DNA of 64,000 nt from Xanthomonas translucens pv. cerealis (GTDB lineage: Bacteria > Pseudomonadota > Gammaproteobacteria > Xanthomonadales > Xanthomonadaceae). The position numbers and the translations under genes were made by a program. Below the pieces are notes generated by a model. That model was not told the origin of the DNA, made no database searches, and was given only the letters and a program-made list of their open reading frames with translations. The DNA lies in NCBI RefSeq assembly GCF_006838285.1, contig NZ_CP038228.1, forward strand, positions 1,364,001 to 1,428,000, written 5' to 3'. Each line of letters starts with the position of its first letter. Positions within the stretch are counted from its first letter, which is position 1. Below, in pieces: positions 55,890 to 64,000 of the stretch.

Positions 55890-57800
55890 ATGCTATCGAC
55901 CCGCGACCGTCTGACCGAGCTGTTCCCCAAGGCCTCCGTGGTGGTGCACGATCTTGTGATCGTGTGGATCTGCTGGCAGTTGCTGCATGCGGCGCGTTAC
56001 ACGATGCTGGCCGGCGAGCATCCCTTGCCCTTGTGGAATCTCAATACCGTCATCGTGCTGGTGGCGCAGGGCCTGGTGTTCTGGAAGGTCGGCCTGTACC
56101 GCGGGCTGTGGCGCTTCGCCAGCGTTCCGGATCTGTTGAATATCTTCAAGGCCAGTTTCTATGGCCTGGTCGCGATCGTGCTGGGGCTGGCATATAGCCG
56201 CTTCGATGCCATTCCGCTGTCGGTGCTGATGGTGTATCCGTTCGCGCTGTCGGCGCTGCTCGGCGCGCCGCGGCTGCTGTACCGCGCCTGGAAGGACTAC
56301 CAGATCGCCCATTCGGACGTGACCGCGCGGCGCGTGCTGATCGTCGGCGCCGGCCGTGCGGCCGAGGCGCTGGTGCGCGACCTGCGCCGTTCCGGCGCCT
56401 ATCATCCGGTCGGCTTCGTCGACGATGCCGGCCATCTGCACGGCGCCAAGCTGCAGGGCCTGCCGATCCTGGGCCGGATCGACGAAGCCGGCGCGATCGC
56501 CAAGGAAACCGCGGCCAAACTGCTGGTCATCGCGATCCCGTCGCTGGATGCGACCGGCATGCAGCGGGTGGTGGCGATCTGCGAAAGCACCGGGCTGCCG
56601 TTCCGGACCGTGCCGCGCCTGCTCGACGTGCTCGAAGGCCACTATCTGCCTGGCGAACTGAAGGAGGTTGCGATCGAGGACCTGCTTGGGCGCAAGCCGG
56701 TGACCCCGGACTGGAAGTTGATCAATGCCTGGTTATCCGGGCGCACGGTGATGGTGACCGGTGCCGGCGGGTCGATCGGTTCGGAGCTGTGCCGGCAGTG
56801 CGCGCGCCATGGCGCGCGCAAAGTGGTGCTGCTGGAGATCGACGAACTGGCGTTGATCACCATCCACGCCGATCTGCACCGCACCTTTCCGGATCTGGAG
56901 ATCGAGTGCGTGCTGGGCGACTGCGGCGATCCGGCGGTGACCCGCCATGCGATGCGCATCGCCGAGCCGGATGCGGTGTTCCATGCCGCCGCCTACAAGC
57001 AGGTGCCGCTGCTGGAGAAGCAGTTCCGCGAGGCGGTCCGCAACAACGTGCTTGCCACCGAGAACGTGGCGCGCGCCTGCGTCGCCGCCAAAGTCTCGAC
57101 CTTCGTGTTTATCTCCACCGACAAGGCGGTCAATCCGGTCAACGTGCTCGGCGCTTCCAAGCGCTATGCGGAGATGGTGTGCCAGTCGCTGGACGACCAG
57201 ACCGTGGGTACGCGTTTCGTCACCGTGCGCTTCGGCAACGTGCTGGATTCGGCCGGCAGCGTGGTGCCGCTGTTCCGCGAGCAGATCCGCCAGGGCGGCC
57301 CGGTCACCGTGACCGATCCGCAGGTGACCCGGTATTTCATGACCATTCCCGAGGCCTGCCAGTTGATCGTGCAGGCCGCCGCGTCGGCGTCGCATGGCGC
57401 GATCTATACGCTGGACATGGGCGAACCGGTGCCGATCCGTCTGCTCGCCGAGCAGATGATCCGCCTGGCCGGCAAGCAGCCCGGTCGCGACATCGCCATC
57501 GTCTACACTGGGCTGCGTCCGGGCGAGAAGCTGCACGAAACCTTGTTTTATTCCGACGAGAACTATCGTCCCACCTCGCATCCGAAGATCCTCGAGGCCG
57601 GCGCACGCACGTTCTCGCGCGAGAACGTGTTGCAGGGCCTGCAGCAATTGCGCGCCGCCGTGGCCGAATACGACAGCGATAGCATCGAAAAAGTGCTGCG
57701 CACGACAATGCCCGAGTTCTCGCCGCTGCGACAACAAGCTGGTCAGGATAGCTCCGCTACAATTGTTCCCTTCCCCGCACGCGAGGCAAGAAGGCTCTGA
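55890..57800 (+). CDS. WbpM/CapD-like UDP-sugar 4,6-dehydratase, membrane-bound
   Basis: 636 residues. Four or five N-terminal membrane helices (about 20-130), a Rossmann-like middle domain (VLIVGAGRAAEALVRDLR, about 150-265) and a C-terminal extended SDR domain (about 290-600) with GAGGSIGSELCRQ. It corresponds to the large form of UDP-GlcNAc 4,6-dehydratase (WbpM type), providing deoxy-sugars for O-antigen or glycan. At the catalytic position of the Tyr/Met-x3-Lys triad it has NVLGASKR, that is Leu420 and Lys424, where the WbpM type has Met. Its end overlaps galU by one base. Confidence 0.92.
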   Translation: MLSTRDRLTELFPKASVVVHDLVIVWICWQLLHAARYTMLAGEHPLPLWNLNTVIVLVAQGLVFWKVGLYRGLWRFASVPDLLNIFKASFYGLVAIVLGLAYSRFDAIPLSVLMVYPFALSALLGAPRLLYRAWKDYQIAHSDVTARRVLIVGAGRAAEALVRDLRRSGAYHPVGFVDDAGHLHGAKLQGLPILGRIDEAGAIAKETAAKLLVIAIPSLDATGMQRVVAICESTGLPFRTVPRLLDVLEGHYLPGELKEVAIEDLLGRKPVTPDWKLINAWLSGRTVMVTGAGGSIGSELCRQCARHGARKVVLLEIDELALITIHADLHRTFPDLEIECVLGDCGDPAVTRHAMRIAEPDAVFHAAAYKQVPLLEKQFREAVRNNVLATENVARACVAAKVSTFVFISTDKAVNPVNVLGASKRYAEMVCQSLDDQTVGTRFVTVRFGNVLDSAGSVVPLFREQIRQGGPVTVTDPQVTRYFMTIPEACQLIVQAAASASHGAIYTLDMGEPVPIRLLAEQMIRLAGKQPGRDIAIVYTGLRPGEKLHETLFYSDENYRPTSHPKILEAGARTFSRENVLQGLQQLRAAVAEYDSDSIEKVLRTTMPEFSPLRQQAGQDSSATIVPFPAREARRL

Positions 57801-58696
57801 TGAGCAAGAGAATCCGCAAGGCAGTTTTCCCGGTTGCAGGTCTGGGTACCCGCTTCCTCCCCGCCACCAAGACGGTGCCCAAGGAAATGCTGCCGATCAT
57901 CGATCGGCCGTTGATCCAGTACGCCGTGGACGAGGCGATCGAGGCCGGTTGCGACACCCTCATTTTCGTCACCAACCGCTACAAGCATGCGGTTGCGGAC
58001 TATTTCGACAAGGCCTACGAGCTGGAACAGAAGCTCGAACGCGCCGGCAAGCTCGAGCAGCTGGAACTGGTGCGCCACGTGCTGCCCAATGGGGTGCGCG
58101 CGATCTTCGTGACCCAGGCCGAAGCGCTCGGCCTCGGCCATGCGGTGCTGTGCGCCAAGCCGATCATCGGCGACGAGCCGTTCGCGGTGCTGCTGCCCGA
58201 CGACCTGATCTGGAACCGCGGCCCCGGCGCGTTGGCGCAGATGGCCGACGTGGCCGAGCGCTCCGGCGCCAGCGTGATCGCCGTGCAGGACGTGCCGCAC
58301 GAGAGCACTGGCAGCTACGGCATCGTCGCCACCGAGGCGTTCGACGGCAGCGAAGGCAAGATCACCGCGATCGTCGAGAAGCCCAAGCCGGCCGATGCGC
58401 CGAGCGACCTGGCCGTGGTCGGCCGCTACGTGCTCAGTTCCAAGATCTTCGATCTGCTGGAAAAGACCGTGCCGGGGGCCGGTGGCGAGATCCAGCTGAC
58501 CGACGCGATCGCCACGCTGATCGAGAGCGATCCGGTGCATGCCTACCGCTTCGAGGGTACCCGCTTCGACTGCGGCACCCATATCGGCCTGATCGAGGCG
58601 ACCATCCGCTATGCGCTGGAGCACGAGAAGCTGAGCAAGCCCGCGCAGGACATGATGCGTCGTGCGCTGGCCGACGTGGACGCCGGCAGCAAGTAA
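57800..58696 (+). CDS. galU: UTP-glucose-1-phosphate uridylyltransferase
   Basis: Makes UDP-glucose for exopolysaccharide, LPS and other glycans; in xanthomonads it is needed for xanthan. It is 298 residues with the nucleotide-binding AVFPVAGLGTRFLPATK at about 8-24, LPIIDRPLIQY and VEKPKPADAPS, as in bacterial GalU. Start and end match the family. The ATG overlaps the previous stop (TGATG), so it belongs to the same unit. A strong terminator follows. Confidence 0.96.
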   Translation: MSKRIRKAVFPVAGLGTRFLPATKTVPKEMLPIIDRPLIQYAVDEAIEAGCDTLIFVTNRYKHAVADYFDKAYELEQKLERAGKLEQLELVRHVLPNGVRAIFVTQAEALGLGHAVLCAKPIIGDEPFAVLLPDDLIWNRGPGALAQMADVAERSGASVIAVQDVPHESTGSYGIVATEAFDGSEGKITAIVEKPKPADAPSDLAVVGRYVLSSKIFDLLEKTVPGAGGEIQLTDAIATLIESDPVHAYRFEGTRFDCGTHIGLIEATIRYALEHEKLSKPAQDMMRRALADVDAGSK

Positions 58697-58772
58697 ACGC
58701 ACGGCGAGGCTGCCGAAGCGCGCGGGTCCACCGCGTTGCGTGCGGGGTTCGGCAGCGCAACCGCCGATGCAA

Positions 58773-58803
58773 GAAAAAGGGCAGCCCAGGCTGCCCTTTT
58801 TCG
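58773..58803. terminator. Bidirectional terminator between galU and the thiolase gene
   Basis: GAAAAAGGGCAGCC, then GGCTGCCCTTTTTC: an 8-bp perfect stem with A and T runs, between two converging transcription units. Confidence 0.92.
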
Positions 58804-58820
58804 TTGCCCAAACGCGCAGC

Positions 58821-60026
<1,206 letters not shown>

Positions 60027-60062
60027 TTGGGGAGTCTCGAATGGCTGGAAGTTTGCTGGTTC

Positions 60063-60094
60063 GGGGCCGGTCCCCGGTCCCTGGTCCCGGCTTC
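60063..60094. repeat. GGTCCC short tandem repeat
   Basis: GGTCCCCGGTCCCTGGTCCC between the fadB-type and thiolase genes; the same repeat type as at 8247 and 14408. Confidence 0.5.
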
Positions 60095-60096
60095 AA

Positions 60097-62469
60097 TCAG
60101 TTCCTCAACGGCTTACCCGTCTTGAGCATGTGCCCGATCCGCGCCTGGGTCTTTTCCTGCTGGGCCAGTTCGACGAAGTGCTTGCGCTCGAGTTTGAGCA
60201 GCCATTCCTCGTCCACCAGCGCGCCGCGATCGATTTCGCCGCCGCATAGCACGGTGGCGATGCGGGTGGCGATCTCGTAGTCGTAGTCGCTGATGAAGCG
60301 GCCTTCTAACATGTTGACCAGCAGCATCTTGAAGGTGGCGATGCCGACGTCGCCGGCAACCTGGATGCGGCGTGCCGGCAGCGGCGGGCGGTAACCGCTC
60401 TCGGCCAGCGCGCGCGCTTCGGCCTTGGCGATGTACAGCGCCTCGTAGCTGTTGAACACGACCTTGTCGGTGCCGCGCAGCAGGCCCAGTTCCTTGGCGT
60501 TGACCGCCGAGGTGGAAACCTTGGCCATCGCCACGGTCTCGAAGGTCTTCTTCAGCTCGGCGAACACGTCGCCGCCCGGACCGGCCGCCTGCGAGGCGCG
60601 CACCGCGATCTCCTTCAGGCCGCCGCCGGCCGGCAGCAGGCCGACGCCGGCCTCGACCAGGCCGATGTAGCTCTCCAGTGCAGCCACGGTCTTGGCGCTG
60701 TGCATCTGGAATTCGCAGCCGCCGCCCAGGGCCAGGCCGCGTACTGCCGCGACCACCGGCACCAGCGAATACTTGATGCGCTGGCTGGTGGCCTGGAAGT
60801 TGGCGACCATCGCCTCGAACGCATCGACCTTGCCCGCCTGCAGCAGGCCCAACGCGCCAGCCAGGTCGGCGCCGGCGGAGAAGGGTTCCTTGTGCTGCCA
60901 GAGCACCAGGCCCTTGAAGCCTTGCTCGGCGCGGCCGACCGCTTCCTGCAGGCCGTCGAGCACTTGGTCGGACACGGTATTCATCTTGGTCTTGAAGCTG
61001 ACCACGGCGATGTCGTCGCCGTCGTGCCACAGGCGCAGGCCGTCGTTCTCGAACACGGTCTCGCCCGGCGCGAATGTCTCGCCCAGCAGCGGATCGGGGA
61101 AGCGCTGGCGCTGGTACACCGGCAGCGCTGAACGCGGCAGTTTGGCATGGCGCGCCGGGCTGTAGCTGCCCTCGGCGGCGTGCACGCCGTCGCGGCCGTC
61201 GAACACCCAGTCCGGCAGCGGCGCGCTGGACATGGCCTTGCCGGCCACGATGTCGTCGGCGATCCACTGCGCCACCTGCTTCCAGCCGGCGGCCTGCCAG
61301 GTCTCGAACGGGCCCAGCGACCAGCCGTAGCCCCAGCGGATCGCCAGATCAACGTCGCGCGCGGTTTCGGCGATGTCGGCCAGATGGTAGGCGCTGTAGT
61401 GGAACAGGTCGCGGAACGTCGCCCACAGGAATTGAGCCTGCGGATGCTGGCTCGCGCGCAGCTTGGCGAACTTCTCCGCGGGGTTCTTGATCTTCAGGAT
61501 CTCGACCACTTCCGGCGCCGCGCTGCGGTCTGCCGGGCGGTAGTCCTGCTTCTGCAGATCCAGCACCACGATGTCCTTGCCGACCTTGCGGAAGATGCCG
61601 GCGCCGACCTTCTGGCCGAGCGCGCCCTTGGCGATCAGCGCGTCCAGCCACTTCGGCGAGGCGAAATACTGGTGCCACGGATCGTTCGGCAGGGTGTCGG
61701 CCATGGTCTTGATGACATGGGCCATGGTGTCCAGGCCGACCACGTCGGAGGTACGGTAGGTCGCCGATTTCGGCCGCCCGACCAGCGGGCCGGTCAGCGC
61801 GTCCACTTCGTCGAAACCCAGGCCGGATTGCGCGGTGTGGTGGATGGTGGACAGGATCGAGAACACGCCAATGCGGTTGCCGATGAAGTTCGGGGTGTCC
61901 TTGGCGTAGACCACGCCCTTGCCCAGGGTGCTGACCAGGAACGCTTCCAGGCCTTCCAGCACAGCGGCGTCGGTACCCTTGGCCGGGATCAGCTCGGCCA
62001 GGTGCATATAGCGCGGCGGGTTGAAGAAATGCACGCCGCAGAAGCGGTGGCGCAGTTGTTCAGGCAGCACGTCGGACAGCGCGTTGATGCCCAGCCCGGA
62101 GGTGTTGGAGGCCAGTACCGCGTGATCGGCCACGAACGGGGCAATCTTCTTGTAAAGGTCCTGTTTCCAGTCCATGCGCTCGGCGATGGCTTCGATGATC
62201 AGGTCGCAGCCGCGCAGCTGCTCCAGGCCGGAGGCGTAGTTGGCCGGCGTGATCGCCTCGGCCAGGGTGGGGCTGGCGAGCGGGGCAGGGCTCAGCTTGG
62301 TCAGGTTGGCGATGGCCTTGAGCACGACGCCGTCGGGGTGGCCGTCCTTGGCGGGAAGATCGAACAGCACGGTGTCGACGCCGGCGTTGGTCAGGTGCGC
62401 AGCGATCTGCGCGCCCATCACGCCCGCACCCAGGACGGCAGCACGGCGGACTAGCAGGGGGGTGGACAT
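60097..62469 (-). CDS. 3-hydroxyacyl-CoA dehydrogenase / enoyl-CoA hydratase, FadN-like domain order
   Basis: 790 residues. The dehydrogenase domain comes first, with AAVLGAGVMGAQIAAHLTNAG (NAD site, about 9-29), GVHFFNPPRYMHL and the helical C-terminal dehydrogenase domains (to about 430). The enoyl-CoA hydratase/crotonase domain follows (about 470-680), with FSAGADLAGAL and VVAAVRGLALGGGCEFQMH. This order is the reverse of E. coli FadB and like B. subtilis FadN. It does two steps of beta-oxidation. The upstream gap to the regulator is only 19 bp, so all three genes may be co-transcribed from the PsrA-type box. Confidence 0.93.
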   Translation of the reverse strand: MSTPLLVRRAAVLGAGVMGAQIAAHLTNAGVDTVLFDLPAKDGHPDGVVLKAIANLTKLSPAPLASPTLAEAITPANYASGLEQLRGCDLIIEAIAERMDWKQDLYKKIAPFVADHAVLASNTSGLGINALSDVLPEQLRHRFCGVHFFNPPRYMHLAELIPAKGTDAAVLEGLEAFLVSTLGKGVVYAKDTPNFIGNRIGVFSILSTIHHTAQSGLGFDEVDALTGPLVGRPKSATYRTSDVVGLDTMAHVIKTMADTLPNDPWHQYFASPKWLDALIAKGALGQKVGAGIFRKVGKDIVVLDLQKQDYRPADRSAAPEVVEILKIKNPAEKFAKLRASQHPQAQFLWATFRDLFHYSAYHLADIAETARDVDLAIRWGYGWSLGPFETWQAAGWKQVAQWIADDIVAGKAMSSAPLPDWVFDGRDGVHAAEGSYSPARHAKLPRSALPVYQRQRFPDPLLGETFAPGETVFENDGLRLWHDGDDIAVVSFKTKMNTVSDQVLDGLQEAVGRAEQGFKGLVLWQHKEPFSAGADLAGALGLLQAGKVDAFEAMVANFQATSQRIKYSLVPVVAAVRGLALGGGCEFQMHSAKTVAALESYIGLVEAGVGLLPAGGGLKEIAVRASQAAGPGGDVFAELKKTFETVAMAKVSTSAVNAKELGLLRGTDKVVFNSYEALYIAKAEARALAESGYRPPLPARRIQVAGDVGIATFKMLLVNMLEGRFISDYDYEIATRIATVLCGGEIDRGALVDEEWLLKLERKHFVELAQQEKTQARIGHMLKTGKPLRN

Positions 62470-62488
62470 AGCGATCAGCCTCTGTAGG

Positions 62489-63160
62489 TCAACGATTGCG
62501 GGATATGGTCGGAACGGTTGTTGCGGAATCAGGGCGCGCTGCGGCCAGGAAGCCGGCCTCGGCGAAGCGGATCAGTTCGCGCGCGGCATGGGCGCGATGC
62601 GCGCTTTCGCTGACCCCGGCGGGACGCTTGATCAGGCCGAAGTCGGCCATGGCGTAGGTCAGCGCGCCGGCCAGGAAGTCCAGGCGCCAGTAAAGCTCTT
62701 CCTTGCTCAGTTCGGGCGCGCAGACGGCGATGGCCTTGCCGAATTCGCGCAGCACGTGGCCGTAGTGGTCGGACAGGAACTGGCGCAGGCTGTCGTTCTT
62801 TTCGGCATAGGCGCGGGCGATCACGCGCACGAAGGCGCCGCCGCTCTGGCGGTCCTGGGCCATCGCCAGCGCCGGCTCCACGAATGCGGCCAGCACCGGC
62901 CCGAGTTGGCCCGGATGCATGCGCTGTGCGGTTTCCAGCTGTGCCAGGCGCGCCGCGGTCATCTCGTCCATGCGCCGCCGGAACACCTCGTTGACCAGGT
63001 TTTCCTTGGAACCGAAGTGGTAGTTCACCGCGGCGATGTTGACGTCGGCCTGGCTGGTGACCTGGCGCAGCGACGTGCCGGAAAAGCCGTGCTGGGCGAA
63101 CAGTTCCTCGGCCACGCTGAGGATGCGGTCCTTGGTCGAAAAGTGCGCTTGCTTTGCCAT
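62489..63160 (-). CDS. psrA: PsrA-like TetR-family regulator of fatty-acid degradation
   Basis: 223 residues from the ATG at 63160 (MAKQAHFSTK). The TetR helix-turn-helix (about 10-60) reads ILSVAEELFAQHGFSGTSLR then DVNIAAVNYHFGSKENLV, very close in form to Pseudomonas PsrA. The C-terminal domain (70-220) would bind long-chain acyl ligands. It is first in an operon with the fadB- and fadA-type genes. A CAAAC-N4-GTTTG box, the PsrA recognition pattern, is 18 bp upstream of the start, so autoregulation and control of the fad genes are likely. Confidence 0.85.
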   Translation of the reverse strand: MAKQAHFSTKDRILSVAEELFAQHGFSGTSLRQVTSQADVNIAAVNYHFGSKENLVNEVFRRRMDEMTAARLAQLETAQRMHPGQLGPVLAAFVEPALAMAQDRQSGGAFVRVIARAYAEKNDSLRQFLSDHYGHVLREFGKAIAVCAPELSKEELYWRLDFLAGALTYAMADFGLIKRPAGVSESAHRAHAARELIRFAEAGFLAAARPDSATTVPTISRNR

Positions 63161-63178
63161 ACGGCCGCCAGAATCAAT

Positions 63179-63192
63179 CAAACGATTGTTTG
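63179..63192. promoter_or_regulatory. PsrA-type operator CAAAC-N4-GTTTG
   Basis: CAAACGATTGTTTG, a perfect inverted repeat with arms CAAAC and GTTTG. Pseudomonas PsrA binds CAAAC-N2-4-GTTTG. It lies just upstream of the psrA-like gene, in the divergent gap to ndk. Confidence 0.85.
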
Positions 63193-63276
63193 AGTCTAGG
63201 CCTGGTATCCGCCCACGTCATGCTGCAATGCAGCACGATTCTGCAGGCGGTCGTGCAAAGCCCATTGCGATTGGAT

Positions 63277-63297
63277 AGAATTGTCGATCGCAATTCT
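63277..63297 (+). other. Hairpin AGAATTG/CAATTCT ahead of an unassigned terminator
   Basis: AGAATTG (63277-63283) and CAATTCT (63291-63297) are complementary across a 7-bp loop. It is followed after six bases by the terminator at 63304, and no gene precedes them on this strand. It may be part of a small RNA or an ndk leader. Confidence 0.5.
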
Positions 63298-63303
63298 GGC
63301 TAA

Positions 63304-63329
63304 GCCCGCGTTTTGACGCGGGTTTTTTT
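63304..63329 (+). terminator. Intrinsic terminator upstream of ndk without an upstream gene
   Basis: AGCCCGCG, loop TTTTGA, CGCGGG then seven T. It points rightward with 53 bp still to go to ndk. The only sequence it could terminate is the short region from about 63195 on, or an ndk leader transcript. Confidence 0.85.
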
Positions 63330-63382
63330 CATGTTAACCTCGGGCCAACTGATCTAGTGGCCCGCCCAACGGAGAACTTCCC

Positions 63383-63808
63383 ATGGCGCTGGAGCGCACC
63401 CTGTCCATCATCAAGCCCGATGCCGTCGCCAAGAACGTCATCGGCGAGATCTATTCCCGCTTCGAGAAGGCCGGCCTGAAGGTTGTGGCCGCCAAGTACA
63501 AGCAGCTGTCACGCCGCGAGGCCGAGGGCTTCTACGCCGTGCATCGCGAGCGTCCTTTCTTCAACGCGCTGGTCGAGTTCATGATCTCCGGCCCGGTGAT
63601 GATCCAGGCGCTGGAAGGCGAGAACGCCGTGGCCGCGCACCGCGACCTGCTCGGTGCCACCAATCCGAAGGACGCCGCGCCCGGCACCATCCGCGCCGAT
63701 TTCGCCGACTCGATCGACGCCAACGCCGCGCACGGTTCCGATTCTGTCGAGAACGCCGCCAATGAAGTGGCGTATTTCTTCGCCGCCACCGAAGTGGTTT
63801 CGCGCTAA
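63383..63808 (+). CDS. ndk: Nucleoside diphosphate kinase
   Basis: Transfers the gamma phosphate between nucleoside triphosphates and diphosphates. It is 141 residues. The phosphorylated histidine is His117 in [12 protein letters not shown], and the start [18 protein letters not shown] is typical. CGGAGAA gives a ribosome site 10 bp before the ATG. rlmN follows 9 bp downstream, the usual arrangement in Xanthomonadaceae and others. Confidence 0.97.
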   Translation: MALERTLSIIKPDAVAKNVIGEIYSRFEKAGLKVVAAKYKQLSRREAEGFYAVHRERPFFNALVEFMISGPVMIQALEGENAVAAHRDLLGATNPKDAAPGTIRADFADSIDANAAHGSDSVENAANEVAYFFAATEVVSR

Positions 63809-63817
63809 GAGGTCATC

Positions 63818-64000
63818 GTGAACGAGGTCGTCCACACTCCGTTGGCGCTCGCCGATCCGATCCGGACCGGTGCGGCCGCCAAGCAGAATCTGCTCGACCT
63901 CGATCGCGAGGGCCTGGAGCGCTTCTTCGCCGAGACTCTCGGCGAAGCGCGTTACCGCGCCCACCAGGTGATGAAGTGGATCCACCATCGCTACGTCACC
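63818..64000 (+). CDS. rlmN: 23S rRNA (adenine2503-C2)-methyltransferase RlmN, N-terminal part
   Basis: Radical SAM enzyme that methylates A2503 of 23S rRNA and A37 of some tRNAs. Only the first 61 codons are visible, starting with GTG at 63818, with AGAGG upstream. The segment [16 protein letters not shown], then [16 protein letters not shown], fits the RlmN N-terminal domain. The radical SAM cysteines lie beyond the window. It is 9 bp from ndk and likely co-transcribed. Confidence 0.9.
   Translation, partial: MNEVVHTPLALADPIRTGAAAKQNLLDLDREGLERFFAETLGEARYRAHQVMKWIHHRYVT

Overview
The window is a GC-rich bacterial chromosome segment, almost certainly from Xanthomonas or a close relative in the Xanthomonadaceae. 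The evidence is the very high GC content, the gene sets (the hut cluster with HutF and HutG, rpsA-ihfB-lapAB followed by a surface-glycan block and galU, a psrA-fadBA type locus, ndk-rlmN), the many intergenic repeats of the type common in that family (GTAG-type REP palindromes, GGGACC-rich short tandem repeats, a CCTTCTCC-ended palindromic element), and the large proteins rich in alanine and proline. Species level cannot be decided from the sequence. Most of the window is core chromosome; there is no CRISPR array and no complete mobile element.

Layout. 1-6083: a histidine-utilisation cluster, hutI-hutH-hutG-hutU leftward and hutF-hutC rightward, diverging around a perfect 12-bp palindrome that fits a HutC operator. 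6256-8244: a two-domain fatty acyl-CoA reductase resembling the Marinobacter alcohol-forming enzyme. 8388-12826: a membrane protein with an Mrr-like domain, then genes typical of polyhydroxyalkanoate or lipid granules (phasin, patatin phospholipase, FFLEELY-type protein, PHA-system protein). 12946-15410: an FHA protein and the methionine-sulfoxide repair pair msrP-msrQ. 15560-19649: serC, pheA and aroA. 19735-23699: a small membrane protein, a TonB-like protein, serS and a LysR regulator. 23829-24347: tRNA-Ser(UGA) with a truncated integrase behind it, the scar of an integrated element. 24641-29231: a GacA/UvrY-type response regulator and RNase E. 29676-36711: rluC, a DUF3300 protein, zupT, a TonB-domain lipoprotein, phhB, nfuA and a large Pro/Ala-rich membrane protein. 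36947-45667: two monohaem cytochromes c and an RND efflux locus (one adaptor gene, apparently frameshifted, and two tandem permeases). 45815-49920: a TraB-family protein, aguB, aguA and a small exported protein. 50049-58696: rpmJ, cmk, rpsA, ihfB, lapA, lapB, a WecA-like transferase, a WbpM/CapD-like dehydratase and galU. 58821-64000: thiolase, a FadB/FadN-type enzyme, a PsrA-like regulator with its own CAAAC-N4-GTTTG box, ndk and the start of rlmN.

How parts fit together. Histidine is degraded by the five-step route (HutH, HutU, HutI, HutF, HutG) under HutC. Acyl-CoA metabolism recurs: beta-oxidation with a PsrA-type regulator at one end, and acyl-CoA reductase plus granule-type proteins at the other. 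AguA and AguB convert agmatine to putrescine. serC, pheA and aroA supply serine and aromatic amino acids. lapAB, the glycan genes and galU serve envelope assembly.

The most unusual non-coding signal is a 120-bp array at 49474-49590 of five short hairpins, each with GGA in the loop, whose stems differ by compensatory changes. The loops match the known CsrA/RsmA binding pattern on the plus strand. A second intergenic repeat, at about 17960-18235, carries two more such hairpins on the minus strand. With a GacA-type regulator in the same window, these are candidates for RsmA-titrating RNAs or transcribed repeats, although neither transcription nor binding can be shown from sequence alone.
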